From the IMG/VR virus record IMGVR_UViG_3300036851_000165, positions 1 through 39,144 of that record: a stretch of DNA of 39,144 bases. One strand, 5' to 3'. Origin of the DNA: a virus. The translations under genes were made by a program, and so were the position numbers. Shown piece after piece: positions 1 to 5,058 of the stretch. Positions within the stretch are counted from its first letter, which is position 1. The number at the start of each line of letters is the position of its first letter. A model generated the notes under the pieces. It did no database searches, was not told the DNA's origin, and was given only the letters and a program-made list of their open reading frames with translations.

Positions 1-391
1 CGTCGCCGACTACGGTCAATGCAAGCAACGGCCCGTAAACAGCGGGCGCTTTGATCTTCGTCGGGTGGCCGGTGCCATTGCTCAGGGGCCGCACGTGCCC
101 GTTGTCCTCAACGACCCCGAAGACGGGTACGTGTTGCCAGGACGCCTCGAATAGCTGCGGCACGGTAGTGCCGAGCGCCTTGGCGACCCGCTCAAGGCTC
201 TCTCTGGAGAATCCCTTCTGATTTCTCGCCATGTTGGAGAGTTGCGCTAGGGATACCCCTGACTGGTTCGATAACTCTTGCAATGTCCACCCCCGCTCAT
301 CCAGCAGCTCATTGATCCTGAGCCTCGCTAGGAAGTCCTCAGTCGGTTCCACCACAGTTGGCTGTTTCTTGCGCCTGCGCCGCTTCACCAT
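1..391 (-). CDS. CI-like XRE-family repressor (partial, runs off left edge)
   Basis: Leftward reading frame open from an ATG at 391-389 to the window edge, 130 codons visible. The N-terminus is basic (MVKRRRRKKQ). A Cro/CI-type helix-turn-helix follows at about residues 25-81, with the pattern LQELSNQSGVSLAQLSNMAR and then SLERVAKALG. Translation continues with VPVFGVVEDNGHVRP, which may lead into an effector or dimerisation domain outside the window. A strong Shine-Dalgarno (GAGGGGG, complement of 399-405) lies 7 nt before the ATG. The gene diverges from the small HTH gene at 542, the classic lysogeny-switch arrangement. By family knowledge it should bind operators and repress early transcription. 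That it is the prophage repressor is inferred from position; whether it has a LexA-type protease domain cannot be seen. Confidence 0.85.
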   Translation of the reverse strand, partial: MVKRRRRKKQPTVVEPTEDFLARLRINELLDERGWTLQELSNQSGVSLAQLSNMARNQKGFSRESLERVAKALGTTVPQLFEASWQHVPVFGVVEDNGHVRPLSNGTGHPTKIKAPAVYGPLLALTVVGD

Positions 392-421
392 GCACGGTCC
401 CCCTCAGGAAGTTGACCGTGC
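392..421 (-). promoter_or_regulatory. Inverted repeat in the repressor leader
   Basis: GCACGGTC (392-399) and GACCGTGC (414-421) form a perfect 8-bp inverted repeat with a 14-nt loop. The loop holds most of the repressor's Shine-Dalgarno (399-405). In the leftward mRNA this would be a hairpin directly before the start codon, able to affect repressor translation; as DNA it could be a protein site. Function is inferred only. Confidence 0.45.
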
Positions 422-451
422 GTTTAGACACTACCTGCGTGACGCCGAAAA

Positions 452-531
452 CGGCCTCACAGGCAAAAGTGACGCTTGACGATGATTTGCCCTTGAGGCA
501 ATATAAGCTCATACATTCGCCTATGAGGCAA
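452..531. promoter_or_regulatory. Early promoter region with three operator-like repeats
   Basis: Three imperfect palindromes share the core GCC-N5-GGC, each followed by AA: 452-466 (CGGCCTCACAGGCAA), 487-501 (TTGCCCTTGAGGCAA) and 517-531 (TCGCCTATGAGGCAA). Their centres are 35 and 30 bp apart, close to three helical turns. A plausible rightward sigma70-type promoter (TTGACG at 476-481, TATAAG at 502-507, a long 20-bp spacer, or AATATA with 18) overlaps the middle copy. The position between divergent HTH genes matches CI/Cro operators. The repeats are seen; their function is inferred. A weaker fourth copy (ACC-N5-GGCAA) lies at 908-920. Confidence 0.65.
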
Positions 532-541
532 GTAACAAGCG

Positions 542-799
542 ATGAAGCTCCACGAGTGGCTGGCCACCAATGGCAAGACCGCAACATGGCTCGCGGAGGA
601 GACGGGGCTGTCCGTCTCCCACGTCTCGCGTCTCATTGAGCGGGATGGCGTAGCTGAGAAGTCCCCGTCGATGGAGGCGTGCGCCGCGATATCAGTGGCG
701 ACCGGCGGTGATGTCACCGCCAACGACTTCATGCCGGAGCCAAAGCCGAGGAAGCGCCGAATTGCGCGTAAGCGCCAAGGAATGTGCGCAGCTGCGTAA
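542..799 (+). CDS. Cro-like / YdaS-like HTH regulator
   Basis: An 85-residue protein, almost entirely one helix-turn-helix domain: LHEWLATNGKTATWLAEETG, then SVSHVSRLIERDG, then ACAAISVATGGDVTANDF. This is the layout of Cro/YdaS-type regulators, including the characteristic ATGGxVTxxDF ending of the domain. The tail is basic (KPRKRRIARKR), suiting DNA contact. It is the first rightward gene after the operator cluster and is divergent from the CI-like gene, so by position it is the early, lytic-side regulator. No strong Shine-Dalgarno precedes the ATG (AAGTAACAAGCG), so translation may be weak or near-leaderless. Identification as Cro is an inference from size and position; the HTH itself is clear. 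Confidence 0.8.
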   Translation: MKLHEWLATNGKTATWLAEETGLSVSHVSRLIERDGVAEKSPSMEACAAISVATGGDVTANDFMPEPKPRKRRIARKRQGMCAAA

Positions 800-979
800 G
801 TAACTCAGTACAAGTCGCATGGCACGCGTTACCTGACTGTGTCGAGTGCGCCGACTTGTTGTTATTGCCCGTCCCCAAGAGCACCCCGCACGCTGATGCT
901 CTGGGTAACCTACTAGGCAAAGTTGTGGCGTCAACAAGAAAATGACTGAATCGTGACAGCGCCTAAGGTTGAACAGTAG

Positions 980-1013
980 TTCCACAGCCCTGTGGAAAAG
1001 TCACCTAGGTGAC
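980..1013. repeat. Two adjacent palindromes
   Basis: TTCCACAGCCCTGTGGAA (980-997) has perfect 8-bp arms around a 2-bp centre. Two bases later comes the fully perfect 14-bp palindrome GTCACCTAGGTGAC (1000-1013). TGTGGAAAA at 991-999 is one mismatch from a DnaA box (TGTGGATAA). There is no T-run, so they do not look like terminators. They are probably dimeric-protein binding sites in the spacer between the Cro-like and gcrA-like genes. Confidence 0.6.
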
Positions 1014-1038
1014 AGTGCAGTGAGTTTCCTGGCGTCGG

Positions 1039-1231
1039 CGTTCTGCGGCTCTCCCGGTGAAAGTCCCAACCGAGGCTCTGATCCGGGATCGGGAAAGCGA
1101 CAGTCGCCTGGGCCTTCCACGAGGTTCGGGGCGTGAGCTGATCGGGCGTCATCCGTGGGGATGGCAAGCGCCTGATCTGGGGCCGCAGAACGGCGCTGCA
1201 AGGCGTCAGCGTTGTTTCCTGACATAGCCTC
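1039..1231 (+). ncRNA. Candidate structured RNA upstream of the gcrA-like gene
   Basis: Several helices can be drawn by eye. A closing 11-bp helix joins CGTTCTGCGGC (1039-1049) to GCCGCAGAACG (1182-1192). A 6-bp helix joins 1052-1057 to 1083-1088. A 9-bp helix with one G-U pair joins GATCGGGCG (1140-1148) to CGCCTGATC (1169-1177), capped by CATCC-GTGG-GGATG (1150-1163). An intrinsic terminator follows at 1232. No open frame here has a good start: a 56-codon GTG frame at 1057-1227 has no Shine-Dalgarno. The whole 800-1300 spacer holds no convincing protein gene. No known RNA family is recognised; that it is an RNA gene or leader is inference. Confidence 0.45.
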
Positions 1232-1251
1232 GGGAGGCCTTCGGGCCTCCC
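1232..1251 (+). terminator. Intrinsic terminator with UUCG tetraloop
   Basis: GGGAGGCC, TTCG, GGCCTCCC: a perfect 8-bp GC-rich stem closed by the very stable UUCG loop, followed by the pyrimidine tract TCCTTTCC. It ends transcription coming from the Cro-like gene or from the structured segment, about 50 bp before the gcrA-like start. Confidence 0.75.
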
Positions 1252-1299
1252 TCCTTTCCACCGCGTTGCGTCAGTATCCAGAACGAACAAGGCAAGGCG

Positions 1300-1875
1300 A
1301 TGGCGCAACGTGTCACCAACTGGAAAGACGAAGCGATCGCCGCGCGTCTTGCTGATCTCTGGAGCGCGGGGCACTCCTGCAGCACCATCGCCCGCATGCT
1401 CGGCAACGGTGTCACACGGAACTCCGTGATCGGCGCCGTCTCGCGTGCGGGACTCCCCAAGCGGACGACGCTAGTTCGGCAGCGCCATACCAACCGCGCG
1501 CTCGGCTCTGCCATGGCCCGGCTGAAATCGGCCGAGGTCAAGAGCGCAGGCAAGTCATTCAACTTCGCAACCTCACCCAACATGGTTCGCAGCCCTGGCT
1601 TGGAGCCGCTTCCACTTCCAATGCCCGCAGCCGACGACGTGGCGCGGGTAAGCTTCGCTGATCTCGACACCAAGCACTGCAGGTGGCCGGTAGGTGAAAC
1701 CGGCAATGTGTCTCTCGACACCCCCATCTTCTGCGGCTTGGACCGCATACCCGGTGGCATCTCGTCTTACTGCCCCGGCCACCACGCCCGTGCCACCGTT
1801 CCAGTGAGGCCTCGCCCGCCGGCAGCGCCCATGGTCGCCGCCCCCGTCATCGAGAAGCAGTTGGAGGCGGCATAA
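1300..1875 (+). CDS. gcrA-like: GcrA-family cell-cycle regulator
   Basis: A 191-residue protein with both parts of the GcrA family. The N-terminal DNA-binding part has W-KDEAIAARLADLWSAGHS, then IARMLGNGVTRNSVIGAVSRAGLP (about residues 7-55). The C-terminal part has a zinc-like CRWP motif at 127, with further Cys at 145 and 158 and His at 161/162. In Caulobacter, GcrA binds sigma70 and activates promoters carrying CcrM-methylated GANTC sites. The middle of the chain is a proline-rich linker. It probably redirects host transcription during infection. Its stop overlaps the next ATG (TAATG), so the two are likely coupled. The upstream AAGGCAAGGCG gives only a weak Shine-Dalgarno. Function in the phage is inferred from family membership. 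Confidence 0.88.
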   Translation: MAQRVTNWKDEAIAARLADLWSAGHSCSTIARMLGNGVTRNSVIGAVSRAGLPKRTTLVRQRHTNRALGSAMARLKSAEVKSAGKSFNFATSPNMVRSPGLEPLPLPMPAADDVARVSFADLDTKHCRWPVGETGNVSLDTPIFCGLDRIPGGISSYCPGHHARATVPVRPRPPAAPMVAAPVIEKQLEAA

Positions 1876-2510
1876 TGCAGAAGATCGCCGCCCTGTTCGT
1901 CATGCCGGATGGCGTCTACGCCAACCTCCCGCACGTCGATATCTGGGACAAGGCGCGTGATGCGCGCACCTACGCCGGCCCGTGGCCCGTGGTGGCGCAT
2001 CCGCCGTGTGAGCGGTGGGGACGGTACTGGAGCGGCGGGCCGTCGGCGCGCGAGCGGCGCGAGCTCGGTGACGACGATGGTTGCTTCGCGGCGGCTCTCG
2101 CCGCAGTGCGCAGATGGGGCGGCGTCCTGGAGCATCCAGAGGGCAGCCACGCTTGGCGCCGTTTCGAACTCATGCCGCCGCTACGAGGGGGAGGCTGGTC
2201 GTTTGCTGACTGGCAGGGTGGTTGGACATGCTGCATCGAGCAGGGCGCCTACGGACACCGCGCGCGCAAGGCAACGTGGCTCTACGCATGCGGCGTGGAC
2301 ATCCCGTCGCTGGATTGGGGCCGTGCGCCTGGCGACTTCGTGCGCCTCGACCAGGGCTTCCACTCGAAAGAGGAGCGTGCCCGCGCGGTCAAGACGGGAG
2401 CCTGTCAGCTGCTCTCCAAGCGCCAGCGCTCTTCCACACCAGAGCAATTCCGCGACCTGCTGATCTCCATCGCCCAGACGGCGAACGGGGTCATGAGCCA
2501 GGCCGCATGA
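1875..2510 (+). CDS. Phage protein with HPPCxxWG motif, methyltransferase-like
   Basis: 211 residues. The key segment is VVAHPPCERWGRYW (about residues 40-53), followed by VRRWGGVLEHPEGSHAW and GHRARKATWLYACGVD. This belongs to a widespread phage family usually annotated as hypothetical. The PPC motif and the LEHPEG strand recall the catalytic loop and a neighbouring strand of C5-cytosine methyltransferases, but no SAM-binding FxGxG motif is visible, so catalysis is unproven. It overlaps the gcrA-like gene by one base (TAATG), which ties it to a DNA-modification or expression theme. A short spacer then separates it from the membrane protein at 2563. The family resemblance is from memory; the biochemical function is unknown. 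Confidence 0.6.
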   Translation: MQKIAALFVMPDGVYANLPHVDIWDKARDARTYAGPWPVVAHPPCERWGRYWSGGPSARERRELGDDDGCFAAALAAVRRWGGVLEHPEGSHAWRRFELMPPLRGGGWSFADWQGGWTCCIEQGAYGHRARKATWLYACGVDIPSLDWGRAPGDFVRLDQGFHSKEERARAVKTGACQLLSKRQRSSTPEQFRDLLISIAQTANGVMSQAA

Positions 2511-2562
2511 ACGATCGAGCTGCGTGAGTGCTTGCGTCCAAGAACAAGCAGGTAAGTGAGAA

Positions 2563-3687
2563 ATGTCTGATGTCGTGAAGGCGAGGATCTGCGGATGGGG
2601 CCTCCTACTAGGAGGGCTGATCTTGCTGGGTCTCACCGGCGCAATGAACTGGTTCCAGGGTGACCACCTCGGTGTCACCCAGGCCGGCAAGTTCCTGACC
2701 AGCGTCGGCTCGGTTGCCGTTGACGTGGTCGGTCTTCTGTTCTGCGGCGTCGCTGTTGGGGTCTGTCTTGCCCACAAGCGCTGGGGTTGGGGCTTCGTCT
2801 TCGCGCTTGCTGTGCTCCTGAGCGCCGGGTGGTCCTTCAACTCCATGTGGAGCTACCAGGCGACCGAGCGTATCTCCGCCAGCAAGACGCACGAGGCCGA
2901 GGTCAGCCGGAGCAAGGACGCCGACAAGCTGGAGGCGGACAGCGCCAAGAAGGCGATGGACCTTGCAAAGAGCGCCGGCACCCGCTCCGCCCGTAAGGAT
3001 TTCATCACCGCCAACCAGGACGCGATCAAGAGTTTCAGGGAGGCCAAGATAACGGTCCTGGTCGCCCCTGACCGCGGCGCGCAATCCATGGCTGAAAAGC
3101 TGGGGTGGGCGGTTGAAAGCGTCCAGTTCGTGCAATCCGGGTACTTTGCACTTCTCATCATCTTTCTCAAGATGGTTGGATTTCCCGGCGCTGGCTTCTT
3201 GCTTTCATGGAAGCCGGAACCTACCGACCCTGACAATCGCAAGCTTTCAGGCTCCCCGGAAGGCTCTGGCGGCAAAGACAAATCGCAGCCTGCAACGGTT
3301 GCAGAGAGGGGTGAAAACGTTGTCGACCTCCCTGCAAAGATCGCCACGTCCCCACAATTGCAGGCAGCACCAGCCACCGTTGCAGACAGCCATAAAGTGA
3401 GTAGCGAGCCGCCGCGAGTACCGGCGCCCGCCCCGAAGCCTACCGTTCCACTTACCCTGAAAACCACCCCATCTGTATCTGTTCACGCGCTCCTTGCAGC
3501 CAACCCTGGCAGAACATGGGACAGTATCACCGACCTTGCAAAAGAGGCTCGGGTCTCAACAGCAACGGCATGGCGTGCAGTTGCTAGGGGTAAGGGTCAG
3601 GGAAAAGTTGAAAAGTCGCGCAAAGGTCGCGGCTTTCAGGTGACCAGCAAGCCCCGGAGGAATGGTGGCCTCCATGCCCTGGTCTGA
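2563..3687 (+). CDS. Membrane protein with C-terminal HTH-like domain
   Basis: 374 residues in four parts. Three N-terminal membrane segments lie at about 9-28, 48-70 and 74-92. A charged helical region rich in Lys, Glu and Ala (100-180) follows. A fourth membrane segment is at about 192-214. After a long Pro/Ser/Ala linker, the C-terminal region (306-360) reads as a helix-turn-helix: DSITDLAKEARVSTATAWRA, then a basic stretch ending GRGFQV. An HTH tethered to the membrane is unusual for a phage and suggests DNA or transcription control at the membrane, or anchoring of phage DNA. It stands between the GcrA pair and the structured non-coding segment. I do not recognise a named family. The membrane segments are clear; the HTH is a pattern call. 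Confidence 0.65.
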   Translation: MSDVVKARICGWGLLLGGLILLGLTGAMNWFQGDHLGVTQAGKFLTSVGSVAVDVVGLLFCGVAVGVCLAHKRWGWGFVFALAVLLSAGWSFNSMWSYQATERISASKTHEAEVSRSKDADKLEADSAKKAMDLAKSAGTRSARKDFITANQDAIKSFREAKITVLVAPDRGAQSMAEKLGWAVESVQFVQSGYFALLIIFLKMVGFPGAGFLLSWKPEPTDPDNRKLSGSPEGSGGKDKSQPATVAERGENVVDLPAKIATSPQLQAAPATVADSHKVSSEPPRVPAPAPKPTVPLTLKTTPSVSVHALLAANPGRTWDSITDLAKEARVSTATAWRAVARGKGQGKVEKSRKGRGFQVTSKPRRNGGLHALV

Positions 3688-3826
3688 TCTGCCGGCGCAC
3701 GAGATCTGGCGCTGGCCGTGGCCTCGTCTGGCTTGAGTAACGGAACGCGCCTGTGTGCCGGCTGAGAATGGGGTCCGTAACGTAGCGTGGAGAGTACAGC
3801 ACCGTGTTCACCACAAAAGGACGGTA

Positions 3827-3970
3827 GCCGAGCTCGGTAGGGAAACCACTGGGCTCGGCACCAGTCCCAAGGCGGTAGCGGCACGGAGATGGGGTTCTGC
3901 CGGCGTCCTGTCGGGGCGGCAGCACTAGAGGGCGGTGATGGCTTGTCACGCCGCCAGCGTCCATCTCCGT
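3827..3970 (+). ncRNA. Candidate structured RNA with pseudoknot and junction
   Basis: The 320 bp between 3688 and 4009 hold no good gene but strong pairing. Hairpin ACTGG (3848-3852) with CCAGT (3861-3865) presents an 8-nt loop GCTCGGCA. Seven loop bases (3853-3859) match upstream GCCGAGC (3827-3833), giving a possible pseudoknot. A 10-bp helix ACGGAGATGG (3883-3892) with CCATCTCCGT (3961-3970) encloses CTGCCG/CGGCAG (3897-3902/3917-3922) and GGC-GTGA/TCAC-GCC (3931-3938/3946-3952), a three-way-junction shape. GGCGGTAG at 3871-3878 equals the core of the RfaH ops element. It lies 40 nt before the next gene, as a leader would. No known family is recognised. Confidence 0.45.
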
Positions 3971-4009
3971 CCCCCTGGTGCCTGCAGAAACGAAGGAAGA
4001 GAAAGCAAA

Positions 4010-4288
4010 ATGAACAAAGCAGCCGAACGTCTCCGTCGTTACGCTCAGAGTTTGAGAGCAGATGCGGAAGAGAACAAACAAGAGGCAGAGGAACTTCAGC
4101 GAAGGGCACTCAAGGTCAGTGAGAAAATGACCGAAGACCTCAAGCTAGCCGATGAGTACGAGGCCGCCGCGAACATCCTTGATCCTACTGGTGCAGCTAA
4201 GCCAGCCCAGCACGCGGCGTACCCAGCATTTGGACCGTTGACCGGCCCAGTTACCGGCCCATCTTCCATGATCGGAGAGACCCCATGA
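4010..4288 (+). CDS. Small coiled-coil protein, unknown function
   Basis: 92 residues. The start is set at the ATG at 4010 because AAGGAAGAGA lies just upstream; the same frame runs further back but through the foldable non-coding segment. Residues 1-60 are a charged, heptad-like helix (ERLRRYAQSLRADAEENKQE and on), and the tail is rich in Pro, Gly and Ala. It is the first of four small genes joined by ATGA overlaps, each start codon overlapping the previous stop, so they are probably one translationally coupled unit. I do not recognise a family. Small early coiled-coil proteins of phages often act by binding a host protein, but nothing here shows which. Confidence 0.7.
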   Translation: MNKAAERLRRYAQSLRADAEENKQEAEELQRRALKVSEKMTEDLKLADEYEAAANILDPTGAAKPAQHAAYPAFGPLTGPVTGPSSMIGETP

Positions 4289-4530
4289 AGGTCAAAATCA
4301 CCGCCACCGTCACCTATGAAACCGACCTGGAGCCGGAGTGGTACGAGGGCATCGCCGACGGCCCCAAGACCGACGACGAGATCATCACCTGGGAGACCCA
4401 GCAGGCCACCAGCGATGATCTCGACGCTGACGACACCCTACTCGATGCGCTCATGACAGAAGGCGAGATCGCCGACTTCAAGATCGAGAAGATCGAGGAA
4501 GCCGCTTCAGCGCAGGAGCGCGCCGCATGA
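4285..4530 (+). CDS. Small acidic protein, unknown function
   Basis: 81 residues, strongly acidic, with an opening beta-strand pattern (MKVKITATVTYETDLEPEWY) then Asp/Glu-rich helices. It overlaps both neighbours by 4 bp (ATGA at each end). The acidity and small size are reminiscent of DNA-mimic or inhibitor proteins, but there is no motif to support that; treat as a conserved-looking hypothetical of the early region. Confidence 0.7.
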   Translation: MKVKITATVTYETDLEPEWYEGIADGPKTDDEIITWETQQATSDDLDADDTLLDALMTEGEIADFKIEKIEEAASAQERAA

Positions 4531-4769
4531 TGCGTGACCGCGGAGCTCGCAAGCCAGGCGGTGCATTTGCCGACCTTGTCGGCGGCAGAGCGCTCAATCG
4601 CATCCGCGGTCACTGCGAGATGTGCGGCGCTGGTGTGAACAACCACCGACGCTTCTGTCTGCCTTGCACCGACGCCCGCCACGACGACGCGCAGAAACGC
4701 ATGAGAGCGCGACGACGGGCGGCCCGCAAGGAGTTGGAAGCCACGACACCGCAACCGGAGGCGTCATGA
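4527..4769 (+). CDS. Small zinc-ribbon protein
   Basis: 80 residues with two CxxC knuckles, CEMC (residues 31-34) and CLPC (47-50), followed by a very basic helix (QKRMRARRRAARKE). The pair of knuckles 12 residues apart is typical of a small treble-clef or zinc ribbon, and the basic helix suits nucleic-acid binding. The start codon overlaps the previous stop (ATGA) and its own stop overlaps the next ATG. Probably a DNA- or RNA-binding accessory protein; the partner is unknown. Confidence 0.7.
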   Translation: MMRDRGARKPGGAFADLVGGRALNRIRGHCEMCGAGVNNHRRFCLPCTDARHDDAQKRMRARRRAARKELEATTPQPEAS

Positions 4770-4927
4770 AGACCACCCGCTACGTGCTGCTGGGCACCGC
4801 CTGCGTCCTGTTTGGAGCGGCTTTCCTCCGTGCCACTCAGTCTGGAGACTGGCTCGCCGCCGTCGCTGGCGCTGCCCTCATGCTGGGTGGCGCTGGACTG
4901 ATCGGGAAGCTCATGAAGCGGGCCTGA
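4766..4927 (+). CDS. Small membrane protein
   Basis: 53 residues from the ATG at 4766, which overlaps the previous stop by 4 bp; a longer frame upstream would run over the zinc-ribbon gene and is rejected. Two hydrophobic segments are visible, RYVLLGTACVLFGAAFL (about 5-21) and LAAVAGAALMLGGAGLIG (about 30-47), joined by a short polar turn and ending KLMKRA. It may be a two-span inner-membrane protein. Size and topology would also fit a holin-like or superinfection-exclusion protein, but its early position argues against lysis. A hairpin terminator follows 8 bp downstream. Confidence 0.65.
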   Translation: MKTTRYVLLGTACVLFGAAFLRATQSGDWLAAVAGAALMLGGAGLIGKLMKRA

Positions 4928-4934
4928 AAATGAC

Positions 4935-4964
4935 GAAGGCTCCCACCGCCAAGTAGGAGCCTTC
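4935..4964 (+). terminator. Hairpin closing the small-gene cluster
   Basis: GAAGGCTCC (4935-4943) pairs perfectly with GGAGCCTTC (4956-4964) across a 12-nt loop. The T-run is poor (TGGATTGGT), so it may be a weak or factor-assisted terminator, or an mRNA end. It sits between the four-gene cluster and the replication module. Confidence 0.5.
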
Positions 4965-5058
4965 TGGATTGGTCTGGCTCGCGATCGCTGCCAACGATCT
5001 GGAGCCTGAGTTTTGAGAGTGCTGGTGCTAACAACAATCCTCATTGGGTGGGGTATCT

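Noticed and set aside
1050-1080. GGTGAAAGTCCC resembling a group II intron 5' region
   Set aside because: No domain V, no reverse transcriptase and no intron end sequences nearby; the match is too short.
1057-1227. Rightward 56-codon GTG frame
   Set aside because: No Shine-Dalgarno, no recognisable protein pattern, and it overlaps strong RNA pairing.
1001-1261. Leftward 86-codon frame opposite the foldable segment
   Set aside because: Low-complexity, no usable Shine-Dalgarno, and it covers the terminator and RNA helices; reads like antisense of GC-rich non-coding DNA.
3740-3830. Hammerhead-like CTGAGAA and GAAAC pieces
   Set aside because: The core CTGANGA is not matched and the stems cannot be placed in the required order.
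3821-3895. tRNA gene
   Set aside because: No 7-bp acceptor stem, T-loop or anticodon arm can be arranged.
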